From assembly GCA_040752215.1 (NCBI GenBank), contig JBFMEX010000081.1, forward strand, positions 55,032 through 119,031: 64,000 nt of DNA. The letters are read 5' to 3'. Numbering within the stretch: the first letter of the stretch is position 1; each line of letters starts with the position of its first letter. The notes beneath the pieces were generated by a model that worked only from the letters and a program-made list of their open reading frames with translations, ran no database searches and was not told where the DNA came from. The position numbers and the translations under genes were made by a program. Positions 33,780 through 44,757 of this stretch are shown one piece after another. Source of the stretch: JBFMEX01 sp040752215 (lineage in GTDB: Bacteria > Pseudomonadota > Alphaproteobacteria > Rhizobiales > Hyphomicrobiaceae).

Positions 33780-35225
33780 TCAGCTGCGCCAGAACTCGGG
33801 CCGCAGCAGCACCAGCACCGTGAATAGCTCGAGCCGGCCGAGCAACATTCCGAGTGCGAGTGCCCACTTGGCTGGCGCCGGCAGGCTCGCGTAGTTGCCC
33901 GCTGGCCCGACGATGTCGCCGAGCCCCGGCCCCACGTTTCCGAGCGCCTGCGCCGAGGAGGAGAGCGCGGTGACGAGATCGAGCCCCATGGCGCTGAGCA
34001 GCACCGTGAAGATGCCGACCGTCGTCATGTAGATGGCAAGGAACGCCACGACCGAGAACGGAACGTCCTCCGGCAGGCGGCGGCCGTTGTAGACCAGCGT
34101 CACCACACGATTGGGGCTGATCAGATGCAGGAAGTGGCTCTTAGTCAGCAGCCCGGCGACCTGCAGCCGGTAGACCTTGATCGCGCCTGAAGTCGAGCCC
34201 GAGCAGCCGCCGACGAACGTCAACAGGAAGAAGATTCCGACCGCGAACGGACCCCATTTCATGTAGTCCTCGCTCGCGAAGCCAGTGGTCGTTGCGATCG
34301 AGACGACGTTGAAGGCCGCCTTGCGCAAGGCGTCGTTGAGCGCGATGCCCTGAGTGATCGTGAGCCACACACCGAGTATGACGACTACGGCGAACAGGAA
34401 TGCGACGAACCCGCGGACCTGACTATCGCCGAACGGCGCCGAAAGCTCGCCGCGCCCCATCCGGATGAACAGCACGAACGGCAGCGCGCCGAGGATCATG
34501 AACAAGACGGCAATCCATTCGAGAGCTGCAGATCTGAAGAAGCCGAAGCTCTCGTCGTGGGTCGAGAAGCCGCCCGTCGCTACCGATGCCAGCGCATGGC
34601 AGATCGCGTCAAACAGCGTCATGCCGAACAGATGAAACAATGCCGCGCAAGCAAACAACAGTATGGCGTAGACGGCAGCGATCGCGAGCGTCAGCTCGAT
34701 CGCGCGCGGTACGATCTTCTCCGACCTGTCCGAACTCTCGGCCTGGAACAGCTGCATGCCGCCGACGCGCAGGAACGGCAGCATGATGATCGCCATGACG
34801 ATGATACCGAGCCCGCCGATGCCATTGAGCAACGCGCGCCACAGCAGGATGCCCCGCGGTATCTTGTCCAGTCCGACGATCACCGACGAGCCGGTCGTCG
34901 TGATGCCGGACATGGCCTCGAAGTAGGCGTCGGTGTAGGTCAGCCCGAGGCCGAAGAACGGGATTGCAGCGAACGCCGTCACCACCACCCAGCTGATGGT
35001 CGTCAACAGGAAACCTTCCTTGACTCCGATCCGGCTCGGCTCGTCCTCGTAGCCGACCAGCACCATGAGGCCGCCGATGAAGAAGGTAGCGATGGAGGAG
35101 GCGAAAAACACCTGCCAGCCCTCGTTGCCGTCCGCGACGTCGACGCCCGCGGGCAGCAGCATTCCGGCGGCGATGGCGCACAGCATCAGCCCGACGGCGA
35201 ACAGGATGGGGCGGATCTTGATCAC
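33780..35225 (-). CDS. trkH: TrkH family potassium transporter subunit
   Basis: 481 aa from GTG 35225; an ATG at 35291 would add 22 polar residues and is less likely. Multi-spanning K+ channel-like protein with four pore-loop repeats: AMSGITTTGSSV, ASVATGGFSTHDES, SIATTTGFASEDY and AQALGNVGPGLG. Imports K+ with TrkA, which is not in the window. Lies 160 bp downstream of the response-regulator gene on the same strand, as in many alphaproteobacteria where trkH follows an NtrY/NtrX-like pair. Confidence 0.93.
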   Translation of the reverse strand: MIKIRPILFAVGLMLCAIAAGMLLPAGVDVADGNEGWQVFFASSIATFFIGGLMVLVGYEDEPSRIGVKEGFLLTTISWVVVTAFAAIPFFGLGLTYTDAYFEAMSGITTTGSSVIVGLDKIPRGILLWRALLNGIGGLGIIVMAIIMLPFLRVGGMQLFQAESSDRSEKIVPRAIELTLAIAAVYAILLFACAALFHLFGMTLFDAICHALASVATGGFSTHDESFGFFRSAALEWIAVLFMILGALPFVLFIRMGRGELSAPFGDSQVRGFVAFLFAVVVILGVWLTITQGIALNDALRKAAFNVVSIATTTGFASEDYMKWGPFAVGIFFLLTFVGGCSGSTSGAIKVYRLQVAGLLTKSHFLHLISPNRVVTLVYNGRRLPEDVPFSVVAFLAIYMTTVGIFTVLLSAMGLDLVTALSSSAQALGNVGPGLGDIVGPAGNYASLPAPAKWALALGMLLGRLELFTVLVLLRPEFWRS

Positions 35226-35384
35226 GGCGGTTTCGGCAGGTCTCGGCGCTCGCTCGGGCCCGGTTGCACTAGCACAGCTTTCGGGGCCCATCCCGCCGAG
35301 TGTCACCGGGAATGGTAAATCGCCGGTCAAGGTCGGCGTAAGGTATTGTTCCGGCACACACAATATCCTCGTGACACAGATTTC

Positions 35385-36745
<1,361 letters not shown>

Positions 36746-36749
<4 letters not shown>

Positions 36750-38641
36750 GCCTGCGTGTCGCTCGCTTCCGCCCATGGCAGCACCACCTCGAACACCGTT
36801 CCCCTGCCGAGCTCGCTGCTCACGCCGATGCTGCCACCGTGGCGCTTGACGATCTCTCGGCAGATCGGCAGTCCGAGCCCGGTCCCCTGCGAACCGTCGC
36901 CACGTCGGCTCCAGAACGGCTGGAAGATGCGCTTCAGATCCTCCGCCGCAATGCCGACGCCGGTGTCGGCGAATGTCAGCACCACCGAGCTGCCACTGAT
37001 TCCCCCCTTGATCTCGAGCCGCCCGCCCGACGGCATCGCGTGGAACGCGTTCTGCGCCAGGTTGAACACCAGCATCCGCATTTCGCTGTCGGTGGCGACG
37101 ACGCGCAGCCCGTCGGCAAGCACGAGGTCGACGCCGACACCCAGTCCGTCGCCTTCCGCCCGCAACAGCGAGACGACCTCCGGCACGATGTCCTCGAGCG
37201 CGACCAGCTCCGCCAGCTCCGACGGCGGCGAGGCGAGCCGCAGCAGCCGGTCGGTGACGCGGATGCAGCGGTCGATCTCGTGGTCCATCAGGTCGAGGTT
37301 GTCGCCGGCGAGCGACGAGCCGTCCTGGGCGAGGCCACGCCGCACGGCCTGCAACGCCAGCTGGATCGAGGATAGCGGGTTGCGGACCTCGTGGGCGACA
37401 CCGGCGGCGAGCTGACCGATCTCGGAGAGGCGCTGCTCCTGCGAGTGCTTCAAGTCGCGCCCGAGGTCGCGGATCGCCTCGACGACCAGCGGCTCGCTAC
37501 TCCGCACCGCGCCGCCTACGGCCGCCAACGGTGCGGCAGAAACCTCGACCGCCAGCTCGCCACCATCGACCTGCTTGTGCACGTGGCGGCAGGTCAGGCT
37601 GCCGGAGCCGCGGCGGATCTCGTGGACCGGACAGGTCACCATGGTCGGCGCACACGGCTCGTCGAGCCGGTGGCTCGAGACATGGCAGGGCTGCCCGACG
37701 ATCTGGTCGAGCGCCAACCCCTGCTGCTCGGCGAATGCGCGATTGGCCTGCAGCACCTTGTAGTCCGGCGCGATCACGCGGATGCCGTCGGGAATGGCGT
37801 CGATCAGCGCCTGCAGGAACCGCTCGCGCATCTCGAGCGCCCGCCGCTGGCTCTCCAGCCGGCTGCTCATGTCATTGAAGCTGCTCGCGAGGTGGGCGAG
37901 TTCGTCGTGGCCGGTGACGTCGACGCGAGCCGAGAGATCACCCGCCGAAAGGGCCTGGCTCGCCTCCTTCAGCACCCCGACCGGAGCCAGCACCGACCGG
38001 CGCACGACGAGCCCCAGAACACCGATCGCCGACATCAGCACGACGAGACCGGATCCGCTCAGGGCGAGCGCCATGTCGAACGCGTCGCGACGGATCTCGT
38101 CCGCGTCATAGTCGACGACCAGGATGCCATTGACGGGATTGTCGGTCGCAGAGCCGTGGCACTCCTTGCAGCGCGGCTGGTTCGAGACCGGATTGACACT
38201 TCGCAGGATGTTGCCGTTCGTGCCGTTGTCGAGGAATGCCGTCGCCGCCAGCCCCGGCAGAATCCGCCCGCAACCCGGGCACAACGCGCCGGCGGCGAGA
38301 TCGTAGCGCTTGCCGACCTGACGGGCGTCGGAGGCAAACCGCACCTCGCCCTTGGGGCTCAGGATCATCACGCCCCTGATCGACGGCTTTGCGCCGAGAT
38401 GCTCGACGATGTCCTTCAGCCCTTCGAGATCGCGCTTCAGCATCGCGTTCTCGAGTGCGCCCTGCAGCAGGCCGTTGACCTCGACCGAGGTCTTCGCCCG
38501 CTCCGAGATCAGCCGATCGCGGTAGTAGCCGACGAACGGACCCAAGAAGCCGAGCGACACGAGCGTCACGCTCGCCGCCGTGGCGGCCATCAGCTTCCGC
38601 GCCAGTCGCTGGTCGAGCCACGCCTCGAGGCGCTGGATCAT
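36746..38641 (-). CDS. Membrane histidine kinase with c-type heme motif in the sensor domain
   Basis: 631 aa from ATG 38641 (ATGA overlap with the upstream gene). TM1 about 18-40, periplasmic sensor 41-188, TM2 about 190-213, HAMP to about 265, a PAS domain about 272-380, HisKA with H417 (AAGVAHEVRNPL), then HATPase motifs (NLAQNAFHAM, DTGVGIAAED, GTGLGLPICREI). The sensor has CPGC at 121-124 and CKECHG with a CxxCH motif at 158-162, so it may bind heme c. The PAS region is also rich in Cys and His. This predicts a redox or ligand sensor controlling the sigma54 regulator. Confidence 0.93.
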
Positions 38642-39108
38642 TGCGAGGCCAGCCGCACGAGCAGCTTTTCCGGCGGCAGCATGTCGGCGTCGAGACGGCA
38701 GATGCGAAGGCCGTTGGCCGGTGCCTCGCTCCCGAACACCGCGAGCGCGACCAGCACCGGCGCCCCGCAGGTGCGCGTCACCGCCTGACCGAGCCACGCG
38801 ACGCGCTCGAGCATCGGCTTCGTCGCCAGAAGCGCCTCGGCGTTGTTGAGCACAAGACCGCCCGCCGCCCGCGCCCCGATCGTCTGATCGAGAGCGTCGA
38901 GCGTCAGCGCGCTCGCCCGCCAGCCGAGCGGGGCCAGACTCGCGGCGCGAAAATCGAGATAATCGTAGCCGAGGCGGTCGGCGAGCGCGCGCACAAGCTC
39001 GGGCCGATAGCCGGGAAAGCAGACGAGGAAGGTTCCTTCCCCGCGCTCGGCAGCGATCGTCGCGGCGACAGTGTCGGTCCATGCCGAGGTTGCGGTTGCA
39101 CTGGTCAT
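38638..39108 (-). CDS. Unrecognised 156-aa protein between ferredoxin and kinase genes
   Basis: 156 aa from ATG 39108, overlapping both neighbours by ATGA-type junctions, so it is firmly part of the operon. Alternating beta/alpha pattern: GTFLVCFPGYRPELVRALADR, GYDYLDFRAASLAPLG, GGLVLNNAEALLATKP, PVLVALAVFGSEAP. It looks like a P-loop-type fold without a visible Walker A motif. No signal peptide. I do not recognise the family; a helper for enzyme maturation or signalling is possible. Confidence 0.8.
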   Translation of the reverse strand: MTSATATSAWTDTVAATIAAERGEGTFLVCFPGYRPELVRALADRLGYDYLDFRAASLAPLGWRASALTLDALDQTIGARAAGGLVLNNAEALLATKPMLERVAWLGQAVTRTCGAPVLVALAVFGSEAPANGLRICRLDADMLPPEKLLVRLASQ

Positions 39109-40133
39109 TGTTCGATCACCTGGAACAGCTTGCGATGATGGCCCGTAGCGGCGCAAATGCGGCACAGATCCACCTCGGCTTTTCGGGCTATTGTGGCATG
39201 ATGCACGACACCGCACGCCCGGCATTGACTTAGCCCAAGGGGGACCGGCTCCGGGCGGGCAGCGGCCCAATTCTCGATGCGGATCGCCTCCGCCACGCAC
39301 ACGTCCACGCACAGCCGACACCCGGTGCAGCGCGTCGCGTCCACCTCGTAGCGCGCCGCCTCGGCCGGCTCGCGAACGAGCGAGAGCACTCCGGTGGGGC
39401 ATATGCCGATGCAGGCATCGCATGCCTCGCAGCGCGACGCGTCGATCGCGGGCGCATAGTGTGCGATAGTGGCCGAGGCGGCATGCGGCAGACGTGCATC
39501 GGCTCCTGCCGCGCTCGGATCGCCCGGATCGTTCGCGCCGACGCCGGCCGCCGCCCGTGCCGGTCGCAGCAGCGCGTCGAAAAGTGCCCTGCGGCTGAGG
39601 CTCGCGGCGTCCTCCCGTTCCGCGCGCCAGTCGGCGACCTCGCCGACGCGCGTGACGACCAGCGGCTCCAAGCCGCGGTCGTCGGTCAACCGGCGGAGCT
39701 CGGCAGCGGCCACCGGGAGCGTCCGCACCGTGCTCCGCGGGCAGGTCAGGCAGTCGTCGTGCGCATAGCGCAATCGACGAACGCCCTTCAGCCAGAGATC
39801 GGCCAGCGCAGCGGCGCCGAGCGCATGCACGCATGGCATGACGCCGGCTTCGCCAGCAGGCGCGGCGCGCTCACAGGCAGCGAAGGCGACCCGACCGCCG
39901 CGCTCCGAACCCAGTGCCGGAGCAGCCGCGAACAGGATCGCCGACTGCGGACACGCGGGCGCGCACAGCCCGCAGCCGTCGCAGGCCTCGGTATCGAGGC
40001 CGAGACCATCCTCGTCCAGCAGCCAAGCCTGCCGCGGGCACGCGTCCGCGCAGGCCCGGCAGCTCGCCATGGGAGCGAGCGCATGCACGCACCGGTCGGC
40101 CTCGATGGCCGGATGGCGGCTCTCGGCGTCCAC
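39105..40133 (-). CDS. Polyferredoxin-like 4Fe-4S protein with C-terminal zinc-ribbon-like tail
   Basis: 342 aa from GTG 40133, chosen because AGGGGAGG lies just upstream; a TTG at 40202 is the alternative. Two pairs of cluster motifs: CRACADACP and CDGCGLCAPACP near residues 25-65, CEACDACIGICP and CTGCRLCVDVC near 235-285, plus a lone CLTC at the middle and CRACGVVHH..CRICAATGHH at the end, which may bind zinc. No signal peptide, so cytosolic. NapF- or FdhF-helper-like proteins have related layouts; I infer a role in loading or activating the molybdoenzyme, or electron supply on the inside. Confidence 0.85.
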   Translation of the reverse strand: MDAESRHPAIEADRCVHALAPMASCRACADACPRQAWLLDEDGLGLDTEACDGCGLCAPACPQSAILFAAAPALGSERGGRVAFAACERAAPAGEAGVMPCVHALGAAALADLWLKGVRRLRYAHDDCLTCPRSTVRTLPVAAAELRRLTDDRGLEPLVVTRVGEVADWRAEREDAASLSRRALFDALLRPARAAAGVGANDPGDPSAAGADARLPHAASATIAHYAPAIDASRCEACDACIGICPTGVLSLVREPAEAARYEVDATRCTGCRLCVDVCVAEAIRIENWAAARPEPVPLGLSQCRACGVVHHATIARKAEVDLCRICAATGHHRKLFQVIEQ

Positions 40134-40204
40134 CAGTCCTCCCCTGCCTCCGGTTCGGCTGCGCGGCGCTATCGGTCCACGACCGATATCGCTCGCGCCC
40201 AAGA

Positions 40205-40954
40205 CTACCAGCTCGGTGCCGCTCCCGGTACATAGCGCGGCGCCGTCTCGACACCGCAGGCCTGCTCAATGGCCTTGGTGCCGTCCGCGATCGGCGCGAC
40301 GGGCCGCGGCAGGCCGGCGTGCTCTGCCAGCCGATCGCGCAACTCGTCGAGGTAGGCTGCGGTCAGCAGAGCGATCCCCGCGAAGTAGGGCGTGGCGCAG
40401 CGCATTGCGACGCGCTCTGCGAACTGCGGCACCCAAGCGAGCAGATGCCGGTCGAGGAACTCCGCCGCTTCCGCCGGCGATGCCGGGCCGGTCGCCGGAT
40501 CGATCAGCCAGGCCAAGAACTGCAGCTCGATGACGAGATGATCGTCGGGGCGCTTCTGGCGGTCCTCGGCGCAGAGGCCATGGCGGCGATACCACGCGGC
40601 AACGTCGAACATCGGCGACTGGCGCTCGAGGCCCTCGGGATCGCGCCAGGGGGATTCGGTCGGCGCCGCGCGATAGGTAAAGAGCAGATAGATGTTGGCG
40701 TGATCGACGGCGATCTCGTCGCTCGCATCCTGCGGCACGGGGCCGGTCCAGGCAGTCAGAGCGTCAGCCAGCAGCGCGCGCCCATCGTCGGCCCGGGCGG
40801 TGCGCAGCGGGAGCTGCAGCCATTCGGCCGGCGCAATCGTGGCCAGAGCGTCGATGACCGCTGGCGACGGGTCGTCGTGCAGCCGCACCAGCATCGCCAG
40901 ATCGTCGGCAGCGGCCGCTCTGAGCTCGGAACCGAATGCGTTCATTCCCATCAT
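40205..40954 (-). CDS. TorD/DmsD-family redox enzyme maturation chaperone
   Basis: 249 aa from ATG 40954 (ATGs at 40951 and 40945 are also possible). All-helical; key family region EIAVDHANIYLLFTYRAAPTESPWRDPEG matches the (E/D)Y..LF....P..SP.. motif, followed by LAEDRQKRPDDHLVIELQFLAWL-type segment. These chaperones bind the Tat signal of a molybdoenzyme and hold it until cofactor insertion. Gene lies directly after the FeS subunit gene of its expected client. Confidence 0.9.
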   Translation of the reverse strand: MMGMNAFGSELRAAAADDLAMLVRLHDDPSPAVIDALATIAPAEWLQLPLRTARADDGRALLADALTAWTGPVPQDASDEIAVDHANIYLLFTYRAAPTESPWRDPEGLERQSPMFDVAAWYRRHGLCAEDRQKRPDDHLVIELQFLAWLIDPATGPASPAEAAEFLDRHLLAWVPQFAERVAMRCATPYFAGIALLTAAYLDELRDRLAEHAGLPRPVAPIADGTKAIEQACGVETAPRYVPGAAPSW

Positions 40955-40996
40955 GCACCTCGCCGCTTGCGCCGGCCCCGTGGCCACAGCTCCATG

Positions 40997-41668
40997 CTAC
41001 CCCTTTTTCACGGCGCCCTTCGAGTGGGCGATGAACACGATCGAGGGGTTGGTGAGCTCGGGGTCGGCCATGTTCTGCACCTGCCGCACCACCTCTTCGC
41101 CTGCGTGACGGGCCTTGGTCTCGTACGAGCCGTCGATCAGCTTGTCGATCGGGCCGATGTCGAGCACGCGCATCATGCACGCCATCACGCAGTAGGGCTT
41201 GCGCCCGGCGTCGATCTCGTCGACGCACATGTTGCACTTGGAGACGATGTTTTGCTCGGGAATGAACTGCGGCGCGCCGAACGGGCACGTCGCCTCGCAG
41301 CGTCGGCAGCCGATGCAAAGCGTCGAATCGATGTCGACGATGCCGTCCTTCTTGCGCTTGTAGATCGCTCCCGTCGGGCACGCCGGCAGGCAGGCCGGTT
41401 CCGCGCAATGGTTGCAGCTCATGTTGACCTTGTAGGCGAACACGTCCGGAAACGTGCCGCCCTCGACGTACATGACGCGGCGGAAGCGCGGGCCGGGCGG
41501 CAGCCCGTTCTTGTCCTTGCAGGCGATCTCGCAGGCGCGGCAGCCGATGCAGTCGACGTTGTGGTGGATGAAGCCGAGCTGCATCTCCGGCTTCACCGGC
41601 GTGTAGACCTCGCGCTTCTTGCGCTTCACCGCTTCCTTGATCCTCGATTTGTCCTTGGGGTTGGCCAT
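40997..41668 (-). CDS. Four-cluster 4Fe-4S electron-transfer subunit (DmsB/NrfC type)
   Basis: 223 aa. Four ferredoxin clusters are visible: CIGCRACEIAC, CNHCAEPACLPACP, CIGCRRCEATCP and CNMCVDEIDAGRKPYCVMAC. No signal peptide, so it should be exported bound to the Tat-signal subunit. Carries electrons between the molybdoenzyme and its redox partner. No DmsC-type membrane anchor follows; the pentaheme cytochrome encoded upstream could take that role. Confidence 0.95.
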   Translation of the reverse strand: MANPKDKSRIKEAVKRKKREVYTPVKPEMQLGFIHHNVDCIGCRACEIACKDKNGLPPGPRFRRVMYVEGGTFPDVFAYKVNMSCNHCAEPACLPACPTGAIYKRKKDGIVDIDSTLCIGCRRCEATCPFGAPQFIPEQNIVSKCNMCVDEIDAGRKPYCVMACMMRVLDIGPIDKLIDGSYETKARHAGEEVVRQVQNMADPELTNPSIVFIAHSKGAVKKG

Positions 41669-41683
41669 GATCGTCTCCCTCCC

Positions 41684-44263
41684 CTACAGCTCACGCCGGA
41701 AGACGTGGCTGCGCGACGTCGCCAGCTGATCCCAGCCTGGACGATGCTCGAGCTCGGTCCTCTTGATGTCGACCAGCACGGTATTGTAGGCGAACGCGCC
41801 CGCCGGACTTGGCTCGTCGAGGGTGAGGAAATCGGGATTGCCCGAGCGATCGACGCCGTTCTTGTCGACGTCCATCCAGGCCCCCTCGTGCAGCACCGCG
41901 ACGCCCGGCATGCAGCGCTCGGTGACGTAGACCGGCACCACGCACTTGCCGCGATCGTTGAACACCTCGACCGTGTCGCCGGTCTTGACCCCCAGACGCT
42001 TGGCGTCGGCGGCATTGATCGTCACCTCCTGCTCGTAGGTCTCTCTCAGCCACGGGATGTTGTTGAAGATCGAGTGGGTGCGGTGGCGCGGATGCGGCGA
42101 GATGAGGTGGAACGGGAACTGCTTCGTCTTCGGGCTATTGAGGCTCTCCCACGGCTCGATCCACTTCGGGATCGCCGGGATCTCGTAGCCGTAGGCGGTA
42201 CGCGTCCAATCGGTGACGCTCGCGAGCTTGGTTGAGAGAATTTCGATCCGGCCCGATGGGGTCGGAAACGGAATGCCCTTCTCGATCTGATCCTGGAACG
42301 CGACGTGCGGCCGGGCCAGCTTGAACTTGTAGATGCCGTACTGCTTGAATTGCTCCCACGACATGGTGACGCCCTGGTGATGCTGGACGCGGTTCTGCCA
42401 CCAAGCGGCGAGGTAGGCCTCGTCGACCTCGTCGTTGCGCATGAAGTAGTCGCGCGTCGCGCGCGGATTGTAGCGCGGGCCGAAGCCGAGCCGGTAGGCG
42501 AGCTCGGTGAACACCTGCAGGTCCGTCTTCGATTCGCCCAGCGGCTCGATCACCTTCGGCCGGTGGATGTAGTAGTGACCCTTGTACCAGGGCAGTGCCA
42601 CGTCGTGACGCTCGAAATGGGTCGCGATCGGCAGCAGGTAGTCGGCCCAGATGCCCGTCGGCGTGATGGTCGAGTCCATGCACACGAGCAGGCTCTCGCG
42701 GTCGCCCTGGCTATCCAACTTGCGGATCGCCTGGATCTCCTTGTTGATGTTGGTCAGCTGATTGAGCCAGTCCGAGCCCTGCCAGAATATGCCGCGGATG
42801 TTGGGGATCACGCCGTCGAGCTTGTCCTCGCGCGGCCACAGGCCGATCTCCTCGCGCTTGACGTTGGGATAGTTGAGCACCGCGTGCGCCCAGCGATCCG
42901 ACTTGATCGAGGCGTACCAGACGTTGGCGAACTCGTCATAAGGGTAGGCGACCGCCTCCGCGTGCCACGCCTTGCCGACGCCTTCCGCGCAGCCGCCGAG
43001 CTTGCCGATGTTGCCGGTGATCGCCTGCACCGCGGCCGCCATGCGGTTGTACTGCTCGCCGTAGGCGTTGCGGCCCGGCGACCAGCTCGCCTTCAACGCG
43101 GCCGGCTTGGTGGTCGCATACACGTGGGCGAGCTTCCTGATGTCGGCGGCCTTGACGCCGCAAATGGGTTCCGCCCACTCCGGCGTCTTCGGCTGGCCGT
43201 CAGACGTGCCGAGGATGTAGTCCTTGAAGCTCTCGCGACCCCTGGCCCAGTCGGGCATCGTGCCCTGGTCGACGCCGAGGCAGAACTTGTCGATGAACGC
43301 CTGATCGTGCAGGTTGTTGGTGAAGATGTAGTGCGCCATAGCGGCCAGCATTGCCGCGTCGGTGTTCGGCTTGATCGGGATCCACCATGCGTCGTAGGCA
43401 GCCGCCGAGTCGGTATATTGCGGATCTACGCACACGAACTTGCAGCCGCGCTGCTTGGCGAGCCGCATGTAGTAGAACGTGTTGCCGCCGTGGAAGGTGT
43501 AGGCCGGGTTCCAGCCCCACATGATCATCAGCTTGGAGTGGGCGAAGGTATCGTCCTCGTTGCCGTCCTCGATGGTCCCGAAGGTCATGCGCGAGGAGAA
43601 CGTCGTGCCCTGGTAGGATGGCACCGACCACGAGCTGGTGCGGCAGCCGAACATGCCGAGGAAGCGTGCCAGCAAGCCCTCGATCTGGTCCGACTTGTGC
43701 AGCACGCCATAGGAGGCCCCCGCATAGCTCTGGTCGAGCAACGCCATCGGTCCATACTTCTGCTTGAGATAGACCATGCGCTCGGCGATGTCGCCCAGCG
43801 CCTCGTCCCACGACACCCGCTTGAACTTGGAATCGCCGCGCCGTCCGACCCGCTTCATCGGATACAGCAGCCGCTCGGGCGAGTACAGTCGCGACCGATA
43901 CGAGCGCCCGCGCAGGCAGCCGCGGACTTGCGGCTCCTCCTCGGTGTCCTTGCCAAAATGTCCTTCGGCCTGATAGCGGCCGTCGTCGGTCGAGATGCGG
44001 ACGATCACATCGCCCTTCTTGTGGGCGATCAGCGCATGGCGCGAGCCGCAGTTGTGCGCGCAGCTGGTGACGACTGTCGTCAATTCGTCGTCCTTGGGAT
44101 AGGGCTCGTAGGCAAAAGCGTCGGCGCGGTCGGCGACCGTGATCGGCACCAGCCCGGCGGCAACCGTTCCGGCTGTCGCCTTGAGGAACTGGCGTCGATC
44201 GGTGGCCGGCGTTTCGGTCGGCAGATCCGCCGCGAGTGTCGTCCGCTCGTCGCGCTTCGTCAT
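41684..44263 (-). CDS. DMSO-reductase-family molybdoenzyme, Tat-exported catalytic subunit
   Basis: 859 aa from ATG 44263 behind GGAGAGCAGC. Tat motif DRRQFLK at 22-28 followed by a hydrophobic stretch, cleavage about residue 48. The cluster-binding region reads SCAHNCGSRH with C68, C72 and H76 where DmsA has a third Cys, then C116 in VRGCLRGR. RLLYPMKRVGRRGDSKFKRV and SWDEALGDIAERM are typical of DmsA/YnfE enzymes, as are molybdopterin segments near GDTVEVFNDRG at the C-terminus. Reduces an S- or N-oxide, or another oxyanion, in the periplasm; the substrate is not certain. Neighbours give the FeS subunit, chaperone, cytochrome and Met-repeat proteins. Confidence 0.94.
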   Translation of the reverse strand: MTKRDERTTLAADLPTETPATDRRQFLKATAGTVAAGLVPITVADRADAFAYEPYPKDDELTTVVTSCAHNCGSRHALIAHKKGDVIVRISTDDGRYQAEGHFGKDTEEEPQVRGCLRGRSYRSRLYSPERLLYPMKRVGRRGDSKFKRVSWDEALGDIAERMVYLKQKYGPMALLDQSYAGASYGVLHKSDQIEGLLARFLGMFGCRTSSWSVPSYQGTTFSSRMTFGTIEDGNEDDTFAHSKLMIMWGWNPAYTFHGGNTFYYMRLAKQRGCKFVCVDPQYTDSAAAYDAWWIPIKPNTDAAMLAAMAHYIFTNNLHDQAFIDKFCLGVDQGTMPDWARGRESFKDYILGTSDGQPKTPEWAEPICGVKAADIRKLAHVYATTKPAALKASWSPGRNAYGEQYNRMAAAVQAITGNIGKLGGCAEGVGKAWHAEAVAYPYDEFANVWYASIKSDRWAHAVLNYPNVKREEIGLWPREDKLDGVIPNIRGIFWQGSDWLNQLTNINKEIQAIRKLDSQGDRESLLVCMDSTITPTGIWADYLLPIATHFERHDVALPWYKGHYYIHRPKVIEPLGESKTDLQVFTELAYRLGFGPRYNPRATRDYFMRNDEVDEAYLAAWWQNRVQHHQGVTMSWEQFKQYGIYKFKLARPHVAFQDQIEKGIPFPTPSGRIEILSTKLASVTDWTRTAYGYEIPAIPKWIEPWESLNSPKTKQFPFHLISPHPRHRTHSIFNNIPWLRETYEQEVTINAADAKRLGVKTGDTVEVFNDRGKCVVPVYVTERCMPGVAVLHEGAWMDVDKNGVDRSGNPDFLTLDEPSPAGAFAYNTVLVDIKRTELEHRPGWDQLATSRSHVFRREL

Positions 44264-44352
44264 GCTGCTCTCCTGCCTATGCCTGCTCCGGGTCCACCCG
44301 CCGAAGCGGCCCGTCACCTTCGAGGATCCTCGCCGGGCTCGTGATATGCGAT

Positions 44353-44396
44353 GACGCCGACCCCCGGTCGAGGCGCGAATTTTGGGGGTCGGCGTC
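44353..44396 (-). terminator. Perfect 13-bp stem-loop between lipoprotein and molybdoenzyme genes
   Basis: Arms GACGCCGACCCCC (44353-44365) and GGGGGTCGGCGTC (44384-44396), 18-nt loop, no T-tract. It could attenuate readthrough into the molybdoenzyme gene, or protect the 3' end of the upstream message. Confidence 0.55.
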
Positions 44397-44419
44397 CTGA
44401 TGCGCTTGCGCGCATTCCG

Positions 44420-44719
44420 CTACTGGCGGGGGGGCGTGCCCTGCATGCCACCCATGCCACTCATACCCTGCTGGCCGCCCATCCCGGACATGCCGCCCAT
44501 GCCACCCATGCCCTGCTGACCGGACATGCCGTCCATCCCCGACATGCCGCCCATGCCCTGCTGGCCACCCATCCCGGACATGCCGCTCATGCCCTTCTGA
44601 GGCGGCGGCTGCTGCTTGCTCTCCGTCTTCTGCTCCGAGCAACCGGCCGCGAACGCCACCAGCCCACTGGCGAGGATCGCCAACATGCGCCGCGCTGTCT
44701 CGTTGTTTCGTGCCGTCAT
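44420..44719 (-). CDS. Met-Gly repeat lipoprotein
   Basis: 99 aa from ATG 44719, with AAGGAGG at good distance. N-terminal hydrophobic helix ends in a lipobox-like AAGC (C27). Residues 43-92 are tripeptides ending in Gly-Met (SGM, GGM, with a few GGQQGM) and hold 14 Met. The same repeat makes up the larger secreted protein at 45886, so the two are paralogues. Met-rich periplasmic segments can bind Cu(I) or soak up oxidants; no His or Cys is present in the repeat. Lies between the cytochrome and molybdoenzyme genes. Confidence 0.88.
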   Translation of the reverse strand: MTARNNETARRMLAILASGLVAFAAGCSEQKTESKQQPPPQKGMSGMSGMGGQQGMGGMSGMDGMSGQQGMGGMGGMSGMGGQQGMSGMGGMQGTPPRQ

Positions 44720-44757
44720 CGCGTAGTCCTCCTTAGCCATAGCGCACCTCGTCGTTC

